Assembly (NCBI GenBank): GCA_012295275.1
Contig: CM022676.1
Coordinates: 1,958,503-2,022,502 of the forward strand
DNA: 64,000 nt
DNA from: Chrysomallon squamiferum
Lineage: Eukaryota > Mollusca > Gastropoda > Neomphalida > Peltospiridae
Reading direction: 5' to 3'
Both the position numbers and the translations under genes were made by a program. Of this stretch, positions 1-20,950 are shown one piece after another. The notes under the pieces are model-generated. The model ran no database searches. It was not told the origin of the DNA and was given only the letters and a program-made list of their open reading frames with translations. Position 1 is the stretch's first letter; the number at the start of each line of letters is the position of its first letter.

Positions 1-553
1 CATCAATCTGCCAATCATTCCTAGGACGTGTAACGGTAAAACGTCTGTCCGTCCTATGTTCTTCTGTCTGTTGTTTTGTCTTTGTCAGTGACACTCTCCG
101 CCTGTCTGTCTTTCTGTTCGTTTGTCTCTCTTCTGTCTTGTTGAACATCTATGAACCTTTTATGTAATTTTTGAATTATTTAGATTGTTTATATACATTA
201 TTATTTTTCTTTGTTGGTTTCTTTTTATTTATAATTTTATTTTATTTTAATATTTATTTACTTTCTTTGCCTAATTTACTTCAGAAACTTGCTTTTCTTT
301 TATTTTGTTATACGTTTTTATTATTAATTTTAATTATTAATTATCATCTTTTTATTATTTAATTATATTTTTATTTTATTTTATTTTTTATTTTACTTTA
401 CTTTACTTTACTTTAATTTTATTTTACTTTAAAAAAAAAATTAAAAAAAAAAAGAACCTCACAAAATACGTTTTAAATTTTGTTCTTTCTTGTAACAGTT
501 TGTTATCTCATTTTTGTTTTCTTGTTTTATTTTGTTTAACGTTTATTTACCAG
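1..553. other. AT-rich non-coding upstream sequence
   Basis: Low-complexity T/A-rich DNA with runs of TTTTA and TTTAC. No supportable exon is seen. It is probably intron upstream of the first Cys-rich exon at 554, because that exon opens in phase 1 and so needs an earlier coding exon, likely one carrying a signal peptide, outside the window. Confidence 0.5.
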
Positions 554-7430
<6,877 letters not shown>

Positions 7431-7484
7431 AGAAAAAACATTACCTCAGCACATTCTCAGATTACTTCAACATCTGTCAAGTTA

Positions 7485-7490
7485 AATAAA
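7485..7490 (+). promoter_or_regulatory. Polyadenylation signal of Cys-rich gene
   Basis: AATAAA lies 55 bases after the TAG stop of the last exon. Position and perfect hexamer support 7333-7430 being the terminal coding exon. Confidence 0.55.
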
Positions 7491-7616
7491 TAATAATGAA
7501 ACTGGTTGACATTTGTTATTTGTTGTTTGAATCAGTTTTCTATCATCTACCCTAAATATGGTTAGGAATAGAGAGAGAGAATGTATGAATTGTGTCCACG
7601 TACACACACACAATTA

Positions 7617-10243
7617 CCGTATATACTTGTGTACAAGACGACCTTATGTATAAGTCGATGTGTATTTTAAGACCAAAAATCGCGTCATTTTAGGTATTAC
7701 TTGTGTATAAGTCGACTGTAGATTCCAGGCACCGTCACTATTTTTAGACCAGTGTGACAGTGCCATGAAGGCCTACATTGTACGCCTATTGTAACATAAC
7801 TTGCACGAGCTGTAACTTGCACGAACATACCATAATAACGTAAATGCATGTATTACACGAGCTATAGCCTAAATGTATCATAAATAGTATCTCTTTAATG
7901 TAATAGGTCTAACATGGAGACCTAACTTACCGTTATATTTAGCCGTTCTATGATTTACAAAATTTTATGGCCATAGCCCTAAAATATTGTATATGATGCC
8001 AGGCAAACGAAATAAATATACTGCACAATTTAAGCTTGCAGTAATTAGATTTGCTGAAAATTCTAACAATTCTACTGCTGGACGGGAGTATGGAGTCAGT
8101 GAAAAACTTGTTAGGGACTGGAGAAAAATGAGTACTAAATTACTTGAAATGCCAAAAGTGAAGTGTGCTGACAGAGGCAAAAAGTCAAAACATCCGGAAA
8201 TAGAAAAGACACTTTTTGAGTCGGTTCAAGCAAGTAGACAAGACGGTTGTATAGTTACAAAGGGTGCTATCCGCTTACAAGCACTTAAGTTAGCTAAGAA
8301 GGCAGGAATTACGGATTTTAAAGCCAGTCCTGGTTGGTGCACGCTGTTCATGAAAAGGCATCATTTAGTCTTAAGACAAAAAACCAAAATCGCCCAGCGC
8401 TTACCCAGAGAGCTTGATGATAAAATAACAAGTTTTCACAGATTTGTTATCCGTCATAGAGAGAAAAACAAGTATGCTTTGGCATGTATTGGCAACATGG
8501 ATGAAACGCCAATGACGTTTGACATGCCATCGAATAGAACTGTTAACAAGATCGGAGAAAAAACCGTGCTAGTGAAAACGATAGGCCACGAAAAGTCAAA
8601 ATTCACCGTTATTTTAGTCTGTGTGGCAGACGGAACAAAGTTAAAACCTATGGTAGTTTTCAAGCGCAAAACTATGCCAAAAGAAAAATGTCCAAAGGGC
8701 ATATTAATACACGTACATCCAAAAGGGTGGTTGGATGAGGCCGGATGCAAGCTCTGGGTTAACCAAGTGTGGAGCAATCGTTCAGGTGGATTACGAAAAG
8801 AAAAGTCTTTGTTAGCATGGGACATGTTCAAAGCACACCTGGTAGATTCTGTAAAAGAAGCTGTAAGACGAGAAAATACAGATTTGGCAGTGATCCCTGG
8901 GGGCCTGACAAGCATTTCACAACCTTTGGATGTCTCAATAAATAAGCCGTTTAAAGACACTGTTCGGCATTTTTGGAATCAGTGGATGCTAAATGGGGAC
9001 AAGACATTCACAAAAGGGGTCAATATGAGAGCACCATCACTAGTTACAGTGTGTGAGTGGGTACGTGACGCCTGGCAGCAGTTGGACCCGGCTATAATTG
9101 TTAAGGCCTTTCTGAAGTGTGGAATTTCAAATGCACTAGATGGGACGGAGGATGACTATTTATGGCGCGAACCCAATGCCCTTGCTGATTCCGTTCAAGA
9201 AAATAGTCCCACAGGAGAGGATTCTGGGAATGATGACCCACTTGACAGTGACGATGATCTTTATGATGATGCAATTAACACTGCCGGTATTGAAGAGTGG
9301 AATGAACTTTTTGGGGCAAGCGATAGTGATGGCGAAAATGACTTTTTGTTACACTAGATTATAGTATTACCCGGTAATTGTTGGATGTTTTGGAATTAAA
9401 ATGTTTGTATTGTTGCAATGTTTCATAATTACCGGGATATATAGATCAAGGTCTATTTAAAGGTACGTGTGGATTTCCAGGCATTAGACGTAATTCAGTA
9501 TTTAATTAAATTTTGTAGATAAATTCCAAAAGATGTGTTGTTTTATTATTTATTACCGGTATTTTACATGAACGTGCAATTCAAAGTAAGTTAATTTCGG
9601 AACCTCAGCAATATTTTTTTCTATCGAAACTCTGCTACAAGACACGCCCCCGATCCTATTCCTAGCGCGATAATTGGCCGAGGCTTCGCGCACTTGGCAA
9701 CCGACTAGAATAACAAATATGGCGAGAAGTTGAACTGATTTTTGTTGCAGAACGTTTATAGAAATTTAGTTTGTTTTTGATTTGTCGGTAGTGGATATTA
9801 ATGACGATTGCAATATTATTTCACCAAATTCTTTACAATTACACAAGTGAGTTTTGTTTATGAAATTAGGACCGATATTTAGTGCAATTTGGCAGAGAAG
9901 TCTGCATTCCTAGATCATTGCAAGACGTCGTAAGGCATAACGCCGTACTGACGGTTTTCTCGCTTTAAAATGTATTTTTATGTCATTAAATGGAAGAATA
10001 TCATGTTTTACATTCATATTTGGTTTTGTTATTTAATTTTTCAAAATTTTTTATACGATAAAATTATATTTCTGAAAAGCTGAAAGACCGCGATTATTTT
10101 AGATGCATCCCGTAGCAAAAAATAGTTAAAATGGCGACTCTTCAGCAACAGCTACAAAATCATTACCTATGTATAAGTCGACCCCCAAAATATTATCTTA
10201 ATATAGTCTCCCCAAAATTCGACTTATACACAAGTATATACGG
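7617..10243 (+). mobile_element. pogo/Tigger-like DNA transposon, apparently complete
   Basis: Terminal inverted repeats are visible: the left end reads CCGTATATACTTGTGTA and the right end is its reverse complement, TACACAAGTATATACGG. TA flanks both ends (7615-7616 and 10244-10245), as expected for a TA target duplication of the Tc1/mariner-pogo superfamily. The motif TGTATAAGTCGA recurs inside both ends. One open transposase frame lies between. About 890 bases of non-coding sequence follow the transposase. I did not find a break in the element. Confidence 0.85.
7993..9357 (+). CDS. pogo/Tigger-family transposase (POGK-like)
   Basis: Protein of 454 residues in one intronless frame, from ATG at 7993 (a second ATG follows at once). 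Residues ~8-45 (YTAQFKLAVIRFAE... VSEKLVRDWR) are a helix-turn-helix of the Psq/Brinker type. Residues ~65-135 fit a CENP-B-type DNA-binding region. From ~160 comes the DDE superfamily endonuclease core with all three acidic residues: D170 in IGNMDETP, D277 in LAWDMFKAHL and D313 in SQPLDVSINKPFKD. The C-terminal ~50 residues are strongly acidic. The sequence resembles the pogo-derived domain of animal POGK proteins. It sits inside inverted repeats, so it is an element gene and not a domesticated one. Intact length and catalytic residues suggest recent activity. Confidence 0.9.
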   Translation: MMPGKRNKYTAQFKLAVIRFAENSNNSTAGREYGVSEKLVRDWRKMSTKLLEMPKVKCADRGKKSKHPEIEKTLFESVQASRQDGCIVTKGAIRLQALKLAKKAGITDFKASPGWCTLFMKRHHLVLRQKTKIAQRLPRELDDKITSFHRFVIRHREKNKYALACIGNMDETPMTFDMPSNRTVNKIGEKTVLVKTIGHEKSKFTVILVCVADGTKLKPMVVFKRKTMPKEKCPKGILIHVHPKGWLDEAGCKLWVNQVWSNRSGGLRKEKSLLAWDMFKAHLVDSVKEAVRRENTDLAVIPGGLTSISQPLDVSINKPFKDTVRHFWNQWMLNGDKTFTKGVNMRAPSLVTVCEWVRDAWQQLDPAIIVKAFLKCGISNALDGTEDDYLWREPNALADSVQENSPTGEDSGNDDPLDSDDDLYDDAINTAGIEEWNELFGASDSDGENDFLLH

Positions 10244-10679
10244 TATATTGATCTTAGAGAGAGAGAAGAAGGAGATGGAGGAGAAGGAGATAAAAAGACA
10301 GATGGAGAACGAGATTAAGAAAGGGATACGCAAGGATGTTTACTTCACCGGAAATCGCCAAAGACGGAAGACACAACCAGATTTCAAAACAGACAAACAG
10401 TCGCATAGACATAAATGAATTCATCCTCTCCTACACCGAGACAAACAAACAGATGCACGGTCTCACACACTCACTTAGAAACACGCAGAAGCACGGTCTA
10501 AGACATCAGTGAACGCACACACGATTTTTTCTGAATACTTCTGTTAATTTGTGTTTAGCAGGTTATTATTAAGTCACCGCTAATAGTTAACATTTAGTTG
10601 TAACCTTTATAAAATAATGAATGAAATATTCACAACCTAAAAACAATTACAAGAGTATTTTTCTTTCTTTCCTTATCTT

Positions 10680-10716
<37 letters not shown>

Positions 10717-10838
10717 GATATCTGATCTCAGTGTTCAGCACTTGAGACGTTAACAGAAAGTAGTCGGTTTATAGAAATTATCTTGGTTTGATCATATTTT
10801 TTTTATATAAAAAAAAAAAAAAATTGTTTCGGTTTTGG
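10244..10838. other. Spacer with low-complexity DNA
   Basis: GAGA-rich sequence near 10255-10330, unique AT-rich sequence, then ATTT repeats at about 10675-10715. No gene is supported. Confidence 0.5.
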
Positions 10839-10877
10839 AATATGTCCGTGTACAGGTCATATGTACACGGACATATT
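10839..10877. repeat. Perfect 15-bp inverted repeat (hairpin)
   Basis: AATATGTCCGTGTAC at 10839-10853 is followed, after nine bases, by its exact reverse complement at 10863-10877. An A-run lies before it and an ATT microsatellite (about 10908-10970) after it. It may be the end of a small foldback element, but no partner is seen. Confidence 0.7.
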
Positions 10878-10907
10878 TAAAAATTATATTTAGTATGACG
10901 TTCTTGC

Positions 10908-10971
<64 letters not shown>

Positions 10972-10987
10972 TCTTTGTAGTGAAGAC

Positions 10988-11260
10988 ATGGCCACCTCAA
11001 CTGCAGTCTCAGGTTAGCAGACAGGGAAGAATCTGATAGAATGCCTTGAACACGTTTTTCTTACAAGACCTCACACGGACGTCAGATTTTTAGTTGGGGA
11101 ACATCAAACAGCTTTTGATGCGCACAGGTTTTTCTGATCATTCGAAGCGAAGTTTTCAATCAGATGTTGACTGGAGAACTTCGCGAACAATCAGATATTA
11201 TAATACCGGATGTGAAGGCAGACATTTTCTCCGAATTTTTAAAGTATGTTAAAAGACACA

Positions 11261-11299
<39 letters not shown>

Positions 11300-12660
11300 G
11301 CACACACACACACACATACATGGAAACACAGGTACGAACACAGTGAGGAAGAGAGACATACAGACAGACAAAAACGTTGGTAACAATACAGTTTTTGTTA
11401 GTAATATAATTATTTTCAAATTAATTAATCTCAAATAGTTATCTCTCATTTTAAAGTCTTACTCTACGTCTTTTACACAGATATCTTTATACGGATGACG
11501 TCGTCCTAACAGGCGACAACGTCACCGGTCTGCTGTATTTATCGAGGAAGTACATCATCACAACACTTGAAGACCGATATGCAAAATATTTGGAGTTGTC
11601 GTTGTCGTCACAGAATGCGTGCGTCGTGCTGGAACAAGCTCACCTTGATGAACATGATCTAAGGAATAACATTCTGGACTATATTTTGAAAAATGGCGAC
11701 GAAGTTCTGAAGTCGGATGACGTCACCGATCTTTGTCACGAATGTCTGGTTGAGATCGTACAATCAGACGAACTGACAGCAGACGAGAAAAATGTTTTTG
11801 AAGCCGCTGTGAAGTGGGCTGACAGCGCGTGCAGGAAGCAAGGGAAGAAGACGAGTGAAAATAACATGCGCGAAGCACTGGGAGAGGTCGTGAAGCTCGT
11901 GCGTTATTCATTACTCGATCAGACGTATTTTGTAAAACACGTGACACCCACTCACATACTCACTGCGATAGAAGAACTCAAAATTACAAAACATTTCCTC
12001 TGTCCCAGATGAAGATGTTTTACCTTTCAACTCAAACATGAGAACTGCAGTGATTCGTAAAACACAGATTACGTACAGTGGTTTTGGTTTATTATTATCT
12101 TGTCGTGTCTACTGGTCATGCTCTGGTGAAGAAGATGACGCAATTACTTTTCTGCCAACAAAGACGCTTTACTTCGAGGATTTCAATTATACGGTCTAAT
12201 GAACCACACAACTACGACGTCAGCGCCTTCGTCAATGACACAAGAACAGATGAAATACTGGACGGATTAACACTGACACTGAGATATAAGAACACGTGGT
12301 GTCTGACGTGTATGACGTCGTTTTAAGACGTGCAGTGAAGACTACTAAAGACACTGAGTACAGCTTGTTTGTTAATATTAAAGGAGAAGTCTCATTGTGT
12401 GGAGATGCAGGTAAATCAGAAATTGTTGTAGACTCTTTTGTTTGTAGATTTTCCAAGTCACACAAATCTAAACACAGTGACAGACAACTTCGTACAGGCG
12501 TGACAGACGGACAAATATCTGCTTTGTTATTTTTAGTGCTAAAAAACAACATCGTTCAAATACTGTCACTTTTAGTCATAACTGGGCTCATAGTTTTATT
12601 TATTTATTTATCTATTATTTTTTTATTTATTTATTTATTTATATTTATTTCCATTTTGTA
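10988..12660 (+). pseudogene. Decayed BTB-BACK-PHR protein gene (BTBD6-like)
   Basis: Family architecture is readable in order. BTB part 10988-11243: MATSTAVSG, in-frame TAG at 11015, then QTGKNLIECLEHVF, TDVRFLVGEH, FDAHRFF; after a frame change at the T-run 11129-11133 it continues RSEVFNQMLTGELREQSDI. A phase-2 intron (11244-11480) contains a CA repeat. BACK part 11481-12012: FLKYLYTDDVVL, ADEKNVFEAAVKWAD. PHR part ~12008-12580 changes frame at least four times: ITYSGFGLLLS, SANKDALLRGFQLYG, NYDVSAFVNDTR, YDVVLRRAVKTTKDTEYSL. In intact relatives a Trp typically precedes QTGK, so TGG to TAG is likely. Such proteins are typically substrate adaptors of cullin-3 ligases. Breaks in all domains argue for a pseudogene. 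Systematic loss of T in T-runs could instead be assembly error. Confidence 0.8.
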
Positions 12661-13690
12661 TTTCTGAAGACATCAGACTGCAGTGATGACGCCATACACA
12701 CTTTATTTGAAACTTTCTAATGGACTGGCTTCTGTGAAACAGACACGTGTATAAACAGCTTATTGCCTTATTTATTTATTTATTTAATATAGATTGTTTA
12801 TTTCATTATTTAATATATTTTTTAAACTGTCATATAATAAAAGAAATATGTTAATACCTAAACGTGTTAATTCTATATTCGAAAATTATCTTATTTCTTT
12901 GTTCACGGATGTGTCTTATTGATAAAGATGTGTAAATATTTAGTATTTATTAGACACCAAGTGGTATTTTATTTTAATTAGATATCAATGTAAATTTTAT
13001 ATCGTTCAGTATTCACTAAACAGGAGTCCAACATTTTTTTAAATTTTTTTTGTAATTAATTTTGTTTTTCGTCTTTGGCTGTGTATGTTTTTCTCTAAAT
13101 TAATTCCTATCAAATACAAAGTATCTAAAAATGCCTAAATAAGATTAGTCTACAAAGAAAATATAAATTATATGTTTAGATTTTGTCACAAATCAAATAA
13201 GATACTGTTACTTTTTTTCGTTTTAAAACTAATATGAAGATAAATTATGTGTTTACTGTTTGTTAGACATGAACTTAAGAACTGCTATTTGATTCATGTG
13301 TCTGAGTTCTTTTATTTACCTTTATGTAAAATAAATATGCAAGTAAATTATATTATGTACAATATTCATTAGACATACGTTCAGCAGCTGTCAGTTTGTT
13401 TTATACATAAAATTATAATTTGTACTTAATTTGTTAATTTGTTAAAAATGTAAACACAAAACACAGAGCTACAGAAATAAATGTTTTAATTATATTTGTT
13501 TGGTTCATGTCATCTTTTTCTATTCTGTGTAGAAAGAATAAATGGTGTTGTGAGAAAAATTCAACAGAAAACCTTTAACATAAAACAAAAAAAACACACC
13601 AAAAAACAAACAAAAAAAACACTGGTTGGATCGGGAAATAAGCAAACTCAGACATTAAATAGATTTTACAACGCTGTACATCATGCCTCT

Positions 13691-13737
<47 letters not shown>

Positions 13738-13781
13738 GCAGTTCTCTTTTTATTATTATTATTATTATTATCTTTGATTTT

Positions 13782-13828
<47 letters not shown>

Positions 13829-13870
13829 TCTATTTCTGTTTTCCGTATATTTTGTTCCATATATTACAAA
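12661..13870. other. AT-rich spacer
   Basis: Mostly AT-rich unique sequence with ATTT repeats near 12595-12650 and 13781-13830 and a short CT tract at 13693-13735. No exon is supported. Confidence 0.5.
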
Positions 13871-13883
13871 GTTAGGTATGTTG

Positions 13884-14045
13884 TGCTGAACTAATGTTCT
13901 TATTACATACTGACAGGTCGATGGTTCAATCCTGTGAGTGTAATAATGTTACTACACAAAGAAGTGAAGCAAGTGAACTAATGTTCTTATTACACACTGA
14001 CAGGTTGGTGGTTCAATTCCTGTCAGTGTCACTAAAGTGTGTAGT
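13884..14045 (+). repeat. Tandem pair of ~87-bp repeats with tRNA-like B box
   Basis: GAACTAATGTTCTTATTACA starts near 13887 and again 87 bases later. Each copy carries a B-box-like motif (GGTTCAATCC, then GGTTCAATTCC) after ACTGACAGGT. This suggests duplicated tRNA-derived SINE pieces. No complete tRNA fold was found. Confidence 0.5.
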
Positions 14046-14124
14046 GTTTTGCTAGAAGGACACAAGTCATTCTATGTACGCTTTACCTCTGTGATAGACA
14101 TTCCAGTCAGATGTAATATATGTC

Positions 14125-14202
14125 TGTGTCGGGCAGGTTAATAGCGTAGTTGACTTGACTCTCGAGGTCTCCGATTATGATCCATATATATATATATATA
14201 TA
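14125..14202 (+). mobile_element. Possible tRNA-derived SINE head
   Basis: TTAATAGCGTAGTTGACTTG resembles a pol III A box. About 30 bases on, CCGATTATGATCC is a weak B box, followed by a TA repeat tail. The pattern fits the 5' tRNA-like part of a SINE. Evidence is motif-level only. Confidence 0.35.
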
Positions 14203-15560
14203 TACTCTAACAAAAAACAAACGCAAAAGTAGATTTTATTGACATTGGAAATATCTATCTAATGGACCAATAGAAAATAACAGAATGTTCACATTTTACA
14301 CACACTTTCGCAATTCATTAATATTGACGGTATTACATTAAAAAGGATAAAGTTCAAGGTTATAACAGTATAATATCAATACCTTGTGTGCCCACCATGG
14401 GAGTCCAGAACTGCCTGACATATCCTTCCCATGGCAGTAATGACATTATGAATTACACCTTGTGGAATGGTGGCCCACTCTGTCTGTAGTAATAATGCCA
14501 ACTGAGCACAATTCTGTGGCTGTGGTTGATGCTGCCTCAGTCGTCTATCCAAATCGTCCCATAAATGCTGTATAGGGTTCAAATCCGGAGATTTAGAGAA
14601 CCAGGGCAGGACATGAATGTTATTGTTGTGTACGCTGTTGTGAGCCTGGCTGTATGTGGACTCGCATTGACGTGCTGGAATACAATGTTACCATTGTTCA
14701 TAATTGGAGCAACATTTGGCTGCAAAATTTCATCTCGGTATTTTGTGCCGTTAAGTTGCCTTGGATGTGAACCAGGTTGGACCTGCCAGTGTATGAGATT
14801 GCTGCCCACACCACCACACTACCACGGCCAAATCTGTCCAGCTTCCAGTATGCAGTTTGCAGCAAAACGTTCACCACGACGTCTGTAAACTCGACATCTT
14901 CCATCAGCTCAACGAAGCAGAAATCGAGCCTCGTCACTAAACCAGACAGTTCTCCATCATACCTGAGGCCAGACTCTGTGCAGCTGACACCACTGACGTC
15001 GTAGTCGACGATGCTGTTTAGTGAAAACAACTCTTCTTACAGGCCGTCTGGCTCGAATACCTGCCTCACGTAAACGATTGCGCACTGTCTGAGCCGATAT
15101 TCTACGCAGACCTGGTATTGCTGAAGCAGTAGAGGTTGCCGTGGTGGTTTCTTCCCGTAGATGAATTACCCGTATGTAGTGGTCCTAGGCCCGTTGTGGT
15201 ACATGTGGTCCACCTGATCTGGGACGGTCATATGTTGTTTGGTGTTGCTGGAACCCATACCACATTCTGAAGATGGTGCTTGGGGATACATGGAACACCC
15301 GGACAACGGCCGAGAAGGATTCGCCAGCTTGTAAATGGCCGATGGCGTTGTTTCGTTGCGGTTCACTCAGTCGTGGCATTTGTTTGATGTTGGGTCAGAA
15401 CAAAAATAACGAACAGAAGTATTCGAAAACCTTGCATTTTTATAACCCTCGTATTCAAGTTTCATGTGCCGCACGTGCACATGCACTGGTAACGTGGTTT
15501 GCATGAGGGGACGTTTTGGCTAATAAACACGAATATAGCTTTTATTTTGTGTTACCTGCT
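14203..15560 (-). mobile_element. Tc1-like transposon, degraded
   Basis: The left boundary is near CTCTAACAAAAAACAAACGC, just after a TA repeat. The right boundary is uncertain: a loosely similar inverted segment (GCTTTTATTTTGTGTT) lies near 15537. The interior is a broken Tc1-family transposase reading on the minus strand. Confidence 0.7.
14376..15379 (-). pseudogene. Inactive Tc1-like transposase
   Basis: Read from 15379 downwards, the pieces follow Tc1 order. The N-terminal helix-turn-helix is MPRLSEPQRNNAIGHLQAGE...HVSPSTIFRMW, then RPRSGGPHVPQ. The first Asp lies in SDEARFLL (about 14930), followed at once by a stop. Then come GRGSVVVWAAIS, a piece reading VNASPHTAR where the family has DNA(R/K)PHTAR (second catalytic Asp replaced by Val), and SPDLNPIQHLWDDL where the family has NPIEHLW (third catalytic Glu replaced by Gln). 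At least two frame changes separate the pieces. The element is therefore dead. It follows a TA microsatellite, a natural target for TA-specific insertion. Confidence 0.85.
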
Positions 15561-18540
<2,980 letters not shown>

Positions 18541-18582
18541 AATGTTTAAGACGTGAGAACGAGGGACACTATGAAGAAATAA

Positions 18583-19671
18583 CGTCTTGTGTCTGGTGGG
18601 ACGGAAATATCGAGATGTTTCTTGATAGTCTTGGTTTGCAATTTACTACACATTTCAGCAGGTGAGGAAACTACTTTCGCGATTACTACTACTACTACTA
18701 CTGCTAGTACAGTTACAGCCACTACTTCTATAAGTTATTCTATTGTCATCACTACTAAAGCAATAATACATTACTTGGAGTACAAAGAAAATTACAAGAA
18801 AAGTGTTTGTTAAATTCTGTTGTTGTTGTTTTGTGTTTATAGTTTAGTATTTATTTTATAATCATCATTTTTATCATCAGTTTTTATTATTATCATCATA
18901 ATCATCATCGGCATCATCATCACCATTCTTCTTCTTCTTCTTCTTATTATTATTATCATTATCATCATCATCATCATCATTGCTGTTGTTGTTTTTGTTG
19001 TTGTTGTTGTTTTCAGGAGTAGATGGTGGTAGTATTTTATTTTATCAATCTGTTTTTCAGTGTCTAACCTGAGTCTCACCAAGCAGCCTAATTTTCCTCA
19101 GTACGGCCAACACTTTACTCTGCAATGTACTTTCATTTTTCACTGATTAGTTTTGTACGTGGAAAAAAGACAATTTGTCAAAATCATCTGAATCTAAACA
19201 CAAATGTGTATGACTTGTGGTGATGTTGTTGAAGATTACCAGTGTGAATGTTTCATATATAATTAGCAGACAATCATTATCACCCTAAAAATAAAATCAC
19301 TTGGTTCTGTCGATGAGACTCAATGATCCTGTTACAGTAAACAGTATAAAACAACAAGTAATATTATCAGTCTATGTTGTAAGTAAATATTTGTTATCAA
19401 ACTTTGGTACAATAATAACACTTTTTCATACTAGCAGAAACAACAAATTTTGATATCATTAAATTTAAAAATAGCAATAATAAACTAACAAAATTAAAAA
19501 ATATCATAATAGTGTATGAAAAAAATTGTAGTTATTTTATTTATTATATTTATTTATATTCTTTCATTTATTTTTTTAACATCGATCAACTGAACATTGT
19601 TTTATTTATAATTCATAATGTAATAGTCTCTTAAATTTATATTTGCTGTGTCCGATATTTATTTATTTAAT

Positions 19672-19722
<51 letters not shown>

Positions 19723-19794
19723 TTTTTTTACAGCGCTGCATTAGAAATAAGAGGAGAATACAGCTGTACTGGCGTGTTGAGTGAAACAAACTGA
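18583..19794 (+). pseudogene. Remnant of an Ig-domain gene (signal exon plus Ig pieces)
   Basis: Three pieces fit an Ig gene. (1) Up to 18661: a hydrophobic stretch ISRCFLIVLVCNLLHISAG ending in phase 1 before GTGAGG, like a signal peptide, but with no in-frame ATG. (2) From 19061 after TTTTTCAG: VSNLSLTKQPNFPQ, then YGQHFTLQCTF, an Ig strand A-B with its first Cys, then a TGA stop. The split codon joins correctly to piece 1. (3) From 19734 after a TTTA repeat ending in CAG: AALEIRGEYSCTGVL, an Ig F strand with the second Cys, then TGA. The missing middle and the stops suggest a decayed relative of the single-Ig genes at 36 and 42 kb. Confidence 0.45.
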
Positions 19795-20276
19795 AATCAA
19801 TTCACTGACTGTCTGTTTTACAAGAGGTGAAAATTCATATGTATGTTCTGTATGTACCAAGTCTATAGGTTTTGTCTCTCTGTCCTATTGTCATATTTTG
19901 TACGTACAAATAATATGCAAACGTTTTGCAAGTTTTATACCTTATAAAAAAATTCTTACATTTTCTTTACAGGTGCCGAATTTATGAAGACACGCATTAA
20001 TCAGTGATTTATCACAGTTTGATTTTTTTGTTGTTGCCGAAATGAGATTCAGGGATACTGCGAAAAACACAAATACCTACTCCCCAGAACAAAACCCCAA
20101 CGTAAAAACAATAACTAACATAAGAAAAATGATGTGATGGTTGAGTAAGCCTGAACAAGAAGTAAAGAGAACTCAGATCGTATTTGATCGTAAAAGAACA
20201 AAAATTGAAACCAAAGAAACGATTAATACAAAACAAAACAAAACAAATCGTTTTCCATTCGTAACGTGTTAGAGAG

Positions 20277-20883
20277 ATGGCGATGATGAGCAGAGATTTA
20301 GTTTTCTATTTTCTAGATTGTCTTATTTCTAATCTCTTTATTGCTCCCATCGTCGTCTTCTACTGGCGAGGAACTTGGGAACTTCTCGATTTTTACCTTC
20401 TTCCTGATTCTGTCGAGTACAGCGCCTGGATTTCTCTGACTTTGGGAATCTTTGTGATAGTAACTTTCAACCTCCTACAACGTAGTCTGTCTATATTTTC
20501 AGTGAGGCTCTCCACGACGTGTTTTTTCCTGTTTTCTCGACTCTACACGTACATTCTAGGACTCGCCATCGTCAATCACTGGAGAGGGGTGTGGCTGCTG
20601 CTAAACGCCTACACCGGGGTCAACTGTCTCAGTGCTGTTTTGTCCGTTCTAACTGGTTCAGGATTACTCTTTGCATTTCAATCATACAGGAATGTTCTAG
20701 GTCCTCCAGTCGTCCTTGCTATGGACATATTTCCTGCTGATCATTGTCGGATCTCGACGAGATTCAAACAGGAGGTTGGATATTCTAAGTCTTATTATTT
20801 TTCTTTTGTACACAGATCGCTAATTTTCGGTACTATCATTTCCAGAGCCTCACTGGAAAATTGCCTGACCAACAGAAGTTATA

Positions 20884-20950
<67 letters not shown>

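Noticed and set aside
7965-8960. Minus-strand frames of 71 and 168 residues within the pogo transposase
   Set aside because: Antisense shadows of the conserved transposase frame.
10131-10418. Frame starting MATLQQQLQNHY
   Set aside because: Runs through the right inverted repeat of the pogo element into GA-rich simple sequence. Not a gene.
13880-14200. Complete tRNA gene
   Set aside because: Only box-like motifs. I could not fold an acceptor stem or anticodon arm.
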